The translations under genes were made by a program, and so were the position numbers. This document shows, in pieces, positions 8,272 to 16,792 of a stretch of 64,000 bases of DNA. The DNA comes from Affinibrenneria salicis (GTDB lineage Bacteria > Pseudomonadota > Gammaproteobacteria > Enterobacterales > Enterobacteriaceae). The notes beneath the pieces are model-generated. The model did not search any database. It saw only the letters and a program-made list of their open reading frames with translations, and was not told where the DNA came from. Numbering within the stretch: the first letter of the stretch is position 1; every line of letters begins with the position of its first letter. The stretch is from contig NZ_VYKJ01000008.1 of the NCBI RefSeq assembly GCF_008710095.1, positions 62,001-126,000 of the forward strand, written 5' to 3'.

Positions 8272-9561
8272 ATGTTAGTTGTGAATAACGAAATCAGATT
8301 GACATTTAATGCTACCGGCTCGCAAATTACCAATACTAGCATCTGGTCTATGGATTCTGAGTGGCTGGTTTATGACGTCAGGCCGGCTGGATCTTCTTTC
8401 ACAGGGTTGACTATAGAACGGGTGAATATTAACAGCTTGAAAAAAGAGGTGATTTACCGCGCCGGTGACGGCGCGCACGTTGGCGTGGTTACCTGTAGCC
8501 CGGCAGCGCCGCTGCGCTATGTTTTTATTCACGGGCCGGAAAATCCCGATGACGACTGGCACTATGATTTCCATCATCGCCGGGGGGTGATCGTCAGCGA
8601 CGAGCGGCGCGGCAGGGCGGTGACGCTGGATGCCTGTTCGATCACTGCGCCTTACGTCGACGGCGCTCTGCGTGGCGGTTCGCATGTTCATGTTTTTAGC
8701 CCGGATGGCCGTTTGATCAGTTTTACTTATAACGACCATGTCCTGCACCAGCGCGATCCTGCGCTGGATTTACGCAATGTCGGGGTGGCCGTGCCGCTGC
8801 GTCCGGTGAGCGTGCCCAGGCGCCATGCGCGGGAATATGACGGCAGCCACTATTGCGTGCTGGTGAGCCGGACTACGCCGCAGCCGCGGCCCGGCAGCGA
8901 CGAAATCAACCGCGCTTATGAAGAGGGCTGGGTCGGCGTCCACGGCTATCGCCGCGCCGACGGCGGCTGGCAGCGGCGAGCTCTGGCGTTTATCGGCGAC
9001 ACGCTGTCATCGACGGGAGAAAAGGTGCCGGAGGTCTTTCTGGTCGATCTGCCCGAACGACTGGAGGATTACGCCGCGGCCGGCGACGATCCGCTGGCCG
9101 GAACGGAAGCCACGCTACCTGCTCCGCCGCGCGGGGTGAGGCAGCGGCGCCTGACCTTTACGCACCGGCGTCGTTATCCTGGCCTGGTCAGCCAGCCGCG
9201 CCATTGGCTGCGCGCTTCGCCGTCTGGCCGCGAAATCGCTTTTCTGATGAAGGACGATGCCGGCATCGTTCAGCTGTGGACCATCTCTCCGTTGGGCGGT
9301 CCGCCGCGCCAGGTGACCCGGAGCGAGCAGTCGGTGCAGTCGGCGTTCAGCTGGCATCCTCAGGGCGGCGCACTGGCGCTGGTCTGCGATAACAGCATTA
9401 TGCTGTGCGACGCCGCCAGCGGCGCGCTGACGCGTCTTACCGAACGAACGGAAATCGCTCCCAGCCCCGATGCCGTGGTGTTTTCTCCCGACGGGCGCTA
9501 CATCGCTTTTATGCGCGCGGTGGACGGCGCTAATCAGGTCTTTGTGGTGCCGTCGGCGTAG
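8272..9561 (+). CDS. yidR: YidR family protein (DUF3748, TolB-like propeller)
   Basis: A 429-residue protein with TolB/WD40-like repeats, seen in VFSPDGRLISFTYNDHV (middle) and VFSPDGRYIAFMRAVDG (C terminus). Overall it resembles E. coli YidR, whose function is not known. No signal peptide is evident. The start is uncertain: the ATG at 8272 has a poor ribosome binding site, and a GTG at 8281 is possible. In E. coli yidR lies next to yidQ-ibpAB; here the isomerase-to-LacI cluster lies between them, which suggests an insertion into an ancestral gene order. Confidence 0.85.
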   Translation: MLVVNNEIRLTFNATGSQITNTSIWSMDSEWLVYDVRPAGSSFTGLTIERVNINSLKKEVIYRAGDGAHVGVVTCSPAAPLRYVFIHGPENPDDDWHYDFHHRRGVIVSDERRGRAVTLDACSITAPYVDGALRGGSHVHVFSPDGRLISFTYNDHVLHQRDPALDLRNVGVAVPLRPVSVPRRHAREYDGSHYCVLVSRTTPQPRPGSDEINRAYEEGWVGVHGYRRADGGWQRRALAFIGDTLSSTGEKVPEVFLVDLPERLEDYAAAGDDPLAGTEATLPAPPRGVRQRRLTFTHRRRYPGLVSQPRHWLRASPSGREIAFLMKDDAGIVQLWTISPLGGPPRQVTRSEQSVQSAFSWHPQGGALALVCDNSIMLCDAASGALTRLTERTEIAPSPDAVVFSPDGRYIAFMRAVDGANQVFVVPSA

Positions 9562-9959
9562 CCGCAATCGACCCGGCGTCTGATAACGGCGTCGGGCGCG
9601 CGGCGCCCTGGTCCCGGGCCGTTGCCGGCGATCGCTGGCCGTCAGGCGCGCTTCGTTTCGTTGTTCATTGTTTAACCCGTTGTTATTCGGGGCGATTGTT
9701 TTTTGCTCTCCGACCTGCCTCACATTTCCGCATTAAATCCGTTGTACATTCTTTTTGGTTAAAATAGATTGCTAACTCGAGTTAGCTTTAGTTTTACGCC
9801 GATTAAAAATCAATTGGTCAGGCGGCTCAGCCGGTGCGTGCATCACCGGGCGTACGCCGGCCGGCTCGCCGAAACAGCGGCGGCAGGCGTCGCAAACGGG
9901 CATCGCGGCATTCACGCCGGGCCGGTTCCGTTTTCCCTTGTCCCGATAAGGAGCAGAGC
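9562..9959. other. Control region of the uncharacterised sugar cluster
   Basis: The region holds the palindromic operator at 9771-9786 and a candidate promoter just before it (TTGTAC at 9742-9747, 17-base gap, TAGATT at 9765-9770). An imperfect RNA hairpin lies at about 9589-9613, after yidR, without a T-run. An open frame continuous with the isomerase gene begins at 9834, but it lacks a ribosome binding site and is rich in Arg, so it is treated as leader sequence. Confidence 0.5.
9771..9786. promoter_or_regulatory. Palindromic LacI/Cra-type operator
   Basis: GCTAACTCGAGTTAGC is a perfect 16-base palindrome with a central CG, the hallmark of LacI-family operators. It shares the outer GCT..AGC and the central TCGA with typical Cra sites of the form GCTGAATCGATTCAGC. 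The cluster's own LacI regulator is Cra-like. The site lies directly downstream of a candidate minus-10 element, a position suited to repression. Confidence 0.72.
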
Positions 9960-11612
9960 ATGTTGACGCTACATCTTCCCGCTGCGCCATCCCCCATCCG
10001 CGCACAGACGCGCGAAGTTTTGCTGATCACCAACGCGGATTTACGCGAGCCGGCGAATGTGACCTGCTGGCCGGTCCAGCACCAGTTCGAGCAGCGACTG
10101 CAGCTCGAACTGAACAGCCTGGGCTATACGCTGAAACGCGCGCACCCCTTTAATCCGCAGCGCGGCCATGGCTTTATCAGCAGTCAGCGCGAGGGCAGCG
10201 ATCTATTCGCCGCCATCGATCCCGATGCGCCGCTGATCGTTCTGCTGACGGCGTGGCAGTATTCACACCATATTGCGCCGTCGCTGGCGCACCATCGCGG
10301 GCCAATATTGCTGCTGGCGAACTTTAACGGCACCTGGCCCGGCCTGGTCGGCATGCTGTGCATGGCGGGTTGCCTGACCAGCCTTGGGCGCGCCTATTCC
10401 CGCCTGTGGTCGGAAGAGTTCAACGACGAGTTTTTCCTCCGCGGTCTGGCTAACTGGCTGCGTGACGGCGCGATCGCGCACAACACTCGCTATCTGCACG
10501 CCATTTCCGCCACGCACCCGGTGGTGGCCAGCGCCGCCGGCCAGATCGGCCGCCAGGTCGGAGAGTCTATTTTACGCCGTAAGGCGATCGTCGGGCTGTT
10601 CGATACGTTTTGCATGGGCATGATTAACGGCGTGTTCCCTCAGCAGTCAATGATCAATATCGGCCTGCCGATCGAATCGCTGTCGCAGTCGGCTCTGCTG
10701 GTGGAAATGGCGAAAGTGCCGCCAGCGCTGCGCGAAACCTGCCTGCAGTGGTACGAACAGCGCGGCATGCGTTTCGAATTTGGCGAGGACGGCAGTCAGC
10801 AACTGACCCGCGCGCAGGTGCTGGAACAGTGCGCGATGATGATCGCCATGGCGCGTTTCGTTCAGCGCTTTGGCCTGTCCGCCGTGGGAGTGCAGTATCA
10901 GCAGGGCCTGAAGGACAGCTGCGCCGCCTCTGACTTCGCCGAGGGCGCGATCGGCAACGCCGAGCGTTTCCCGATACCGGATGAAAACGGCGACATTATC
11001 TGGCCGGATCGCGCCATTCCCTGCGTGAATGAAGTCGATATGGGCAGCGCCATTCCGCAGGTGATGCTGGCGCAGCTATTACAGGCGCTGGGCATGCCGG
11101 CCGAAACCACGCTGCATGACGTACGCTGGGGCAGCGATTACCAGGGCACCTTCTACTGGGATCTGGAAATTTCCGGCGCCGTGCCGTTCGCTCATCTGAA
11201 AGGCGGCATCGCCGGCGCGACCGGCTATCGTCAGCCGGCGATGTTTTTCCCTTACGGCGGTTCGACTATCGCCGGGCAAAGCAAAGCCGGGCGTTTTATC
11301 TGGGCGCGCGCCCACTATGAAGGCGTCGAGGTGGTGATGCATATCGGCACCGGCACGGCGGTGGAACTGCCGGCAGAGGAGTTTGAACGGCGGCGGCGCG
11401 CCACTAATTATGAGTGGCCGCTGCTGAATGCGGTGCTGGATGGGGTGAGCCGCGATGAGCTGATGGCCGGACACCAGAGCAACCACCTGACTGTCGCCTA
11501 TGTGGATGAGGCGGCGCTGACCGACGTTGTGCAGGCTTTCGTCGCGCAGGCGCTGACGCAAAACATTCGGGTATACGCCGCCGGTGACGCCGCCGACGTG
11601 TTGACGAGGTGA
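9960..11612 (+). CDS. L-fucose/D-arabinose isomerase-family protein
   Basis: A 550-residue protein of the FucI/AraA-like fold (COG2407 type). Conserved-looking stretches include the glycine-rich ILLLANFNGTWPGLVGML, DTFCMGMINGVFPQQ, and IPCVNEVDMGSAIPQVML, where an acidic pair may bind metal. Such enzymes interconvert aldoses and ketoses using Mn. The open frame begins upstream at 9834, but AAGGAG twelve bases before the ATG at 9960 marks the better start. It is the first gene of a tight run (4-base gap to the DapA-like gene). Sequence differs from FucI of E. coli, so the sugar is not assigned. Confidence 0.75.
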   Translation: MLTLHLPAAPSPIRAQTREVLLITNADLREPANVTCWPVQHQFEQRLQLELNSLGYTLKRAHPFNPQRGHGFISSQREGSDLFAAIDPDAPLIVLLTAWQYSHHIAPSLAHHRGPILLLANFNGTWPGLVGMLCMAGCLTSLGRAYSRLWSEEFNDEFFLRGLANWLRDGAIAHNTRYLHAISATHPVVASAAGQIGRQVGESILRRKAIVGLFDTFCMGMINGVFPQQSMINIGLPIESLSQSALLVEMAKVPPALRETCLQWYEQRGMRFEFGEDGSQQLTRAQVLEQCAMMIAMARFVQRFGLSAVGVQYQQGLKDSCAASDFAEGAIGNAERFPIPDENGDIIWPDRAIPCVNEVDMGSAIPQVMLAQLLQALGMPAETTLHDVRWGSDYQGTFYWDLEISGAVPFAHLKGGIAGATGYRQPAMFFPYGGSTIAGQSKAGRFIWARAHYEGVEVVMHIGTGTAVELPAEEFERRRRATNYEWPLLNAVLDGVSRDELMAGHQSNHLTVAYVDEAALTDVVQAFVAQALTQNIRVYAAGDAADVLTR

Positions 11613-11616
11613 AGCC

Positions 11617-12591
11617 ATGCGCCAGATAGCGGATGAAACGCAAAAATACACCGGTATTTGGCCGGTGATGCTGACTCCTTTCGATGAGCGGCGCGAAATC
11701 GATTACCCCTCGCTGGCCCGTCTGGTGGAGTGGTATCTGGCTTCCGGCGTACATGGCCTGTTCGCCGCCTGCCAGTCGAGCGAGATGTTCTTCTTAAGCG
11801 ATCGCGAAACGGTCGAACTGGTGCGTTTTATCGTGCGCCAGGTGAACGGCCGCGTACCGGTGGTGGCGTCCGGCCATACCGCCAGCGCGCCGAGTCAGCA
11901 GGTCGATCAACTGAGCGCGCTGGCGGAAACCGGCGTGGACGGCCTGATACTGATCGCCAACCGTCTGGCGCTGGCCGGGGAGTCCGACGAACGGATGCTG
12001 GCGGCGCTGCAGGCGCTCACCGCGCAGCTGCCGGCGCTGGATCTGGGCATCTATGAGTGCCCTTATCCCTACAAGCGCCTGCTGTCGGACGACACCGTGG
12101 CCTGGTGCGCGCAGAGCGGACGTTATCGATTCATCAAAGACACCTGCTGCGATTTACCCACCATTAAACGGCGTCTGCGGCTGGCTGCAGGCAGCCGTTT
12201 GCATCTGGCCAACGCCAACAGTCAGACGTTGCTGGCTTCTTTCCAGGCCGGCTGTCAGGCCTACAGCGGCGTAATGGCCAACTTTCATCCGCGGCTTTAT
12301 GTCTGGTTGTACGAACACTGGCGCGAACAGCCGCGCCAGGCCGGGCGCCTGGCGGATTATCTGTCCACCGCGGCGCTGGTGGAGAATCTCGACTATCCGG
12401 CGTGCGCGAAATATTTTCAGCAGCAGATGGGCAATTTTTCCACCTATGCCTGCCGGGTGCGCGACAGCGCGGCCTATCCATCCGGTTTCTTCCCGCAGGC
12501 GATCGACGGCATGATGCGGCTGGGCGAGGCGATACAGCTGAAAACGTTAACGTCGGGAGGCGGCCATGGCGTTGACTCAAATCCGGCGTGA
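11617..12591 (+). CDS. DapA/NanA-family aldolase or dehydratase
   Basis: A 324-residue TIM-barrel protein of the dihydrodipicolinate synthase/N-acetylneuraminate lyase superfamily. Lys174 in YRFIKDT is the expected Schiff-base lysine and Tyr146 in LGIYECPYPYK the catalytic tyrosine. The usual GTTGE substrate-carboxylate loop reads ACQSSE (51-56), a deviation suggesting an unusual substrate. Members act on 2-oxo acids formed from sugars (sialic acid, 2-keto-3-deoxy sugar acids). It overlaps the next gene by 26 bases. It is not DapA itself, given its context; the exact reaction is unknown. Confidence 0.8.
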   Translation: MRQIADETQKYTGIWPVMLTPFDERREIDYPSLARLVEWYLASGVHGLFAACQSSEMFFLSDRETVELVRFIVRQVNGRVPVVASGHTASAPSQQVDQLSALAETGVDGLILIANRLALAGESDERMLAALQALTAQLPALDLGIYECPYPYKRLLSDDTVAWCAQSGRYRFIKDTCCDLPTIKRRLRLAAGSRLHLANANSQTLLASFQAGCQAYSGVMANFHPRLYVWLYEHWREQPRQAGRLADYLSTAALVENLDYPACAKYFQQQMGNFSTYACRVRDSAAYPSGFFPQAIDGMMRLGEAIQLKTLTSGGGHGVDSNPA

Positions 12592-13606
12592 TGAACTGAT
12601 TCCCGCCGATCGTCATTATTTCGCCAGTTGCCACGCTTCTACGCTGGTGACCTTGCCCGACGACGGGCTGCTGGCGGCCTGGTTCGCCGGCGAGAAGGAA
12701 GGCAGCGGGGATACGGCGATCTGGTTAGCCCGCTATCGGCAGGGCGGCTGGTCGGCACCGCGCCGCGTGCTGGCGCAGCCGGGCCTGGCGCACTGGAATC
12801 CGGTGCTGCACCGCCAGGATAAGCGGCTGTGGCTGTTCTATAAGACCGGGCCGGACGTGCACCGCTGGCTGACCCGGGTAGCGGTGTCGGATGACGACGG
12901 CGTCAGCTGGTCGCCGCCGCGCGCGCTGGTGGCGGGCGATTTGCAGCCTCGCGGGCCGGTAAAAAACAAACTGCTGGTCATGTCGAACGGCGAATGGCTG
13001 GCCGGCGCTTCGGTTGAGGACGACCGTTACTGGGACGCGTTTGTCGATATCAGCGCGGATTGGGGCCGGCAATGGCGGCGCGTAGCGGTGCCGCTTCGCC
13101 ACATCGCGCCGGACGCCGCGCCGCCGCCGTCGCTCTGGCAGGGATTACAGCAGAACGCCCTGTGGGAAAACGATCTGAGCCGGGTTTTTCAGTGGGATGG
13201 CGTGATCCAGCCAACGGCGTGGGAATCCCGTCCCGGCCATATTCATTTGTTGATGCGCAGCACCAGAGGATGTCTGTATCGCAGCGATTCGGCGGATTAT
13301 GGCCGGCGCTGGTCGCCGGCCCGGCCCACTGAGCTGGCGAATAATAATAGCGGGATTGATCTCGCGCACCTCGGCGACGGGCGGCTGGTGCTGGCCTGCA
13401 ACCCGATAGCCGGCAACTGGAGCCGGCGCTATCCGCTGTCGCTGATCGCGTCCGCCGACAATGGCATGACGTGGCGGCATCTGGGCGATCTGGAAAACGA
13501 GGCGGGCGAGTTCTCTTATCCCGCGATTATCGCCGGGCGTAACAGCCTGCATATTACGTATACCTGCAACCGGACCAATATTATTTACCAGAACGTCGCC
13601 CTATAG
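12566..13606 (+). CDS. Cytoplasmic Asp-box (BNR) beta-propeller enzyme, sialidase-like
   Basis: A 346-residue protein with four Asp-box motifs fitting S-x-D-x-G-x-x-W: SDDDGVSW (108-115), SADWGRQW (163-170), SADYGRRW (242-249) and SADNGMTW (296-303). The N terminus has HASTLVTLPDDGLLAAWFAG, typical of BNR-2 domain proteins often named exo-sialidase. There is no signal peptide, so it acts inside the cell on imported material. A GGAGGC site sets the start. Relatives of this fold include glycosidases and polysaccharide-lyase-like enzymes, so true sialidase activity should not be assumed; no nanA/nanK/nanE genes are nearby. Confidence 0.78.
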   Translation: MALTQIRRDELIPADRHYFASCHASTLVTLPDDGLLAAWFAGEKEGSGDTAIWLARYRQGGWSAPRRVLAQPGLAHWNPVLHRQDKRLWLFYKTGPDVHRWLTRVAVSDDDGVSWSPPRALVAGDLQPRGPVKNKLLVMSNGEWLAGASVEDDRYWDAFVDISADWGRQWRRVAVPLRHIAPDAAPPPSLWQGLQQNALWENDLSRVFQWDGVIQPTAWESRPGHIHLLMRSTRGCLYRSDSADYGRRWSPARPTELANNNSGIDLAHLGDGRLVLACNPIAGNWSRRYPLSLIASADNGMTWRHLGDLENEAGEFSYPAIIAGRNSLHITYTCNRTNIIYQNVAL

Positions 13607-13672
13607 ATTGTCGTTTTTGCCAGATCAGTCGTCTCCTTCACTGACCCTACAGATAATAAAATGGAGAATCCG

Positions 13673-14650
13673 ATGAACAAATATTTGCTTATGCTGCTGG
13701 CCTCCGCGCTGTCCTTGCCGGCCGGTCAGACGCTGGCGCAGCAAACATTAACGTACGCAAAGAAAAATATTGAAGTCGTTATTCCCAAAAACCCCGGCGG
13801 CGGTACCGATACCTCCGCCAGAACGTTGATCGAATATACGAAGGATCGGTTGCCGAAAGGGGTTATTTTCGTGCCGGTCAATAAACCGGCCGGCAACGGC
13901 ATCACCGGACTGATCGAGGTGGCGAAGGCGCGGCCTGATGGCTATAAGCTGGTGATGACTACGGTGGAGCTGGCGATGTTTCCTTACCAGAATAAATCTC
14001 CGGTCACCTGGCGGGATTTTACTCCGCTGGTGACGACGATCGCCGACCCGGTGTCCATCGTGGTGAAAGCGGACGCGGGTTATGACACGCTGGCGGATTT
14101 TATTCACGCCGCCGGGCAACAGCCGGGAAAATTAAAGGTTGGCAACTCGGGCATGGGGGCGATTTATCACCTTGCCGCGGTCAATATTGAGAAAACCACC
14201 GGGACGAAATTTAATCACATTCCGTATAACGAAGGCACCGGGCCTTCCATCGCCGCGCTGGTGGGCGGCCATATCGACGCCGTGTTAACCACGCCGGGCG
14301 CGGTGAAATCCCAGGTCGATGCGGGAATTTTACGAGTGCTGGCGGTGATGGACGAGAAACGTTTTGAACTGTTTCCGCAGGTGCCGACGATCAAAGAGGC
14401 GCTGCAACTGGACGTTAACGTAAAAATGCGCGCGTGGGCGGTGCTGGCCACCACGGCAAAGGTGCCGGCGGAGATCAGCGAGCAGTTGGTCAACACCTTC
14501 GCCGAGGTGGTGAATACGCCGGCTTATCAGGATGCGGTGCGCAAACAGGGAATTATGCCGGTCACCATCGTTGGCGAGGACGCGCTGAAAATGATGCGGG
14601 AAGATGATGAGATGTATAAACAGCTGATTGCGGACACCCTGAAGAAATAA
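13673..14650 (+). CDS. TctC/Bug-family periplasmic binding protein
   Basis: A 325-residue substrate receptor of the tripartite tricarboxylate transporter family. The signal peptide ends near ALSLPAGQTLAQQ (about residue 20). The mature part has the family's PKNPGGGTDTSARTL ligand loop and HIPYNEGTGPSIAALVGGHIDA. These receptors bind carboxylates or other acidic solutes and pass them to TctB-TctA. The ATG at 13673 is chosen because GGAGA precedes it; an in-frame ATG at 13661 overlaps that site. Its place after three catabolic enzymes suggests it captures an acidic saccharide. Confidence 0.9.
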   Translation: MNKYLLMLLASALSLPAGQTLAQQTLTYAKKNIEVVIPKNPGGGTDTSARTLIEYTKDRLPKGVIFVPVNKPAGNGITGLIEVAKARPDGYKLVMTTVELAMFPYQNKSPVTWRDFTPLVTTIADPVSIVVKADAGYDTLADFIHAAGQQPGKLKVGNSGMGAIYHLAAVNIEKTTGTKFNHIPYNEGTGPSIAALVGGHIDAVLTTPGAVKSQVDAGILRVLAVMDEKRFELFPQVPTIKEALQLDVNVKMRAWAVLATTAKVPAEISEQLVNTFAEVVNTPAYQDAVRKQGIMPVTIVGEDALKMMREDDEMYKQLIADTLKK

Positions 14651-14698
14651 TCCGCGTAACGCGCCTGCCGGTCCGCGCCGGCGGGCGGGAGAATCATT

Positions 14699-15160
14699 AT
14701 GCGTAAGTTTGATATCCTGGTCGGGCTATTGTCGGCGGGGCTGGGCGGCTTAATCCTCTTTCTGTCGCGTACGATGTCGATGTTTGATGAATATGGCGTG
14801 CCTGGCGAACGCTTCTGGCCTTTTGGTCTGGCGTGGCTGTTTATTTTACTCGGCGTGCTCCAGCTGGGCGTGGTGTTTAAACAGCGTCATCAGGCGGAAA
14901 AAACGGTCGATCTCTCTTCTGCGTTTGTCCGAAAAACCGGTCTTTTGAGTGGCATGACCCTGCTATACGGCGTGATGCTGTCGCTGGCCGGTTTTATTTT
15001 ATCCGCCGTTATTTTTATTCCGCTCACCATGTTATTTATGCGTGAACGGCGAGCCGGATATATTGCGTTTTCGACGCTGTTGATTGTCGCCGCCGTCTAC
15101 CTCTCTTTTACTTATTTGTTCAATTCTCCTTTGCCAACTTCAGTTTTCAGCGAGTCCTGA
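14699..15160 (+). CDS. TctB-family small permease subunit (DUF1468)
   Basis: A 153-residue membrane protein with four predicted helices (about 5-22, 38-57, 80-100, 115-140), the size and topology of TctB. It partners the 12-helix TctA-like subunit encoded just downstream. A GGGAG site precedes the ATG. The gene lies 48 bases after the receptor gene and 13 bases before the TctA-like gene, as in standard tctCBA operons. Confidence 0.88.
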   Translation: MRKFDILVGLLSAGLGGLILFLSRTMSMFDEYGVPGERFWPFGLAWLFILLGVLQLGVVFKQRHQAEKTVDLSSAFVRKTGLLSGMTLLYGVMLSLAGFILSAVIFIPLTMLFMRERRAGYIAFSTLLIVAAVYLSFTYLFNSPLPTSVFSES

Positions 15161-15173
15161 AAAGGGAATCATT

Positions 15174-16688
15174 ATGAACGAAGTGTTGACCGCTTTTGCC
15201 GTCGTTTTTAGTTTTGACACCATCAGCGTTATTTTTCTGGGCGCGCTGGCGGGTATTTTGATTGGTATTATTCCCGGGCTGACGGTGAATATGGGTATTG
15301 CGCTGTTACTGCCGCTGACATACTCATTTCAGGGCGTCAGCGGTATTCTGCTGCTGCTGGGCGTGTACTGCGGGGCGATTTATGGCGGTTCGATCACCGC
15401 CATTCTGATCAGCACGCCGGGGACGCCGGCCTCCGCCGCGACGGTGCTGGATGGCTATCCCATGGCGAAACGGGGGGAGGCCGGGCGGGCGCTCGGTTTG
15501 TCCACCATGGGGTCGCTGTTCGGCGGCGTGTTCAGCACCATCGCCCTGATCCTGGTCGCGCCGCTGCTGGCCACCGTGGCGACGGGGTTCTCCGCGCCGG
15601 AATATTTCGCGCTGGCCATCTTTGGCATCAGCATCATCACCAGCGTGTCGTCGCAGTCGATCATCAAAGGGCTGATGGGCGGCGGGCTTGGTCTGGCGAT
15701 CGCCACCATTGGCCTGGACCCGATGACCAGCGGGATGCGCTTTACCTTTGATTCGGTCTGGTTAATGGGCGGCGTATCGTTTATTCCAGTGCTGGTCGGG
15801 CTGTTCGCCTTTTCGCAGGGACTGCTTAGCTTTGAGGAGGATTACCGCGAACGCGTGAGCCACAGCGTACAAAAACATGTTGCGAAAATTACCCGTATTC
15901 TGCCCAGCTGGAGCGATTTCAAACGTTGCCTGCCGACCTGGCTCCGGTCTTCGGCGATCGGTACGGCGATCGGCACCATTCCCGGCGTCGGCGGCGATAT
16001 TTCCTCCTGGATCGCCTACAACGAGGCGAAGCGCTGGTCGAAAAAACCGGAAGAGTTCGGCAAGGGTTCGCCGGAGGGCGTATCCGCGCCGGAAGCGGGC
16101 GCCAATGCGGTTTCAGGCGGCTGTATGGTGCCGTTAATGACGCTGGGCATTCCCGGCGACGGCGCGACGGCGATTATTATGGGCGCCTTTCTGGTGCAGG
16201 GGCTGGCGCTGGGGCCGCAGCTGTTTACCGAACATCCGGTCGAGGTTAACACCATTTTTATTGGCCTGATGCTGGCCAACTTGTTTATGGGGCTGCTCGG
16301 CTTTATGGGTATGAAGCTGTTCGTCAAGGTGATGGATATTCCGCGTACTATTCTGGTGCCGACCATTTTGCTGCTGTGCACCGTGGGCGCCTATACCGTG
16401 AACCACAGCATGGTGGATGTGTTCGTTATGATGGGCGCGGGGATCCTCGCCTATATTCTGATTAAACTGGATTTTTCCATGTCGCCGATCGTTATCGGCA
16501 TTATTCTCGGCCCGCTGGCGGAAACCAATCTGCGTCGCTCGCTGATGATGTCGCAAGGCGATATCTCGATCTTTTTCACCCGTCCGGTTTGCGCCGCGTT
16601 TATCGTTATCGCGCTGCTGACGCTGGTTTTGCCGATCCTGTCGCCGGCGCTGAAAAAACGGCGCGGGAAAAAGACGGCGCAAAGCTGA
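15174..16688 (+). CDS. TctA-family large permease subunit
   Basis: A 504-residue polytopic membrane protein. It contains the family signatures LAGILIGIIPGLTVNMGIAL near the N terminus and SAIGTAIGTIPGVGGDISSW in the middle, the two related glycine-rich halves of TctA. It forms the ion-coupled channel of the tripartite importer. The open frame begins at 15084 within tctB, but AAAGGGAATC before the ATG at 15174 and the hydrophobic start MNEVLTAFAVVFSF favour this start. Confidence 0.92.
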   Translation: MNEVLTAFAVVFSFDTISVIFLGALAGILIGIIPGLTVNMGIALLLPLTYSFQGVSGILLLLGVYCGAIYGGSITAILISTPGTPASAATVLDGYPMAKRGEAGRALGLSTMGSLFGGVFSTIALILVAPLLATVATGFSAPEYFALAIFGISIITSVSSQSIIKGLMGGGLGLAIATIGLDPMTSGMRFTFDSVWLMGGVSFIPVLVGLFAFSQGLLSFEEDYRERVSHSVQKHVAKITRILPSWSDFKRCLPTWLRSSAIGTAIGTIPGVGGDISSWIAYNEAKRWSKKPEEFGKGSPEGVSAPEAGANAVSGGCMVPLMTLGIPGDGATAIIMGAFLVQGLALGPQLFTEHPVEVNTIFIGLMLANLFMGLLGFMGMKLFVKVMDIPRTILVPTILLLCTVGAYTVNHSMVDVFVMMGAGILAYILIKLDFSMSPIVIGIILGPLAETNLRRSLMMSQGDISIFFTRPVCAAFIVIALLTLVLPILSPALKKRRGKKTAQS

Positions 16689-16792
16689 AGCCGGAACGAG
16701 CGGGCGCGGCGGCCGGGGCGCTGGTGCGGATTTGAGCCGATGATATACTTTGCCATTCAATTTATTCACGGAAAGCGTTCTGGCGTATTTTT

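Noticed and set aside
9834..9959. Upstream extension of the isomerase open frame
   Set aside because: The extension is Arg-rich, lacks a ribosome binding site, and a clear AAGGAG precedes the ATG at 9960.
12566..13606. Naming the propeller protein a sialidase and the cluster a sialic acid pathway
   Set aside because: The protein lacks a signal peptide, and sialic acid kinase, epimerase and deaminase genes are absent.
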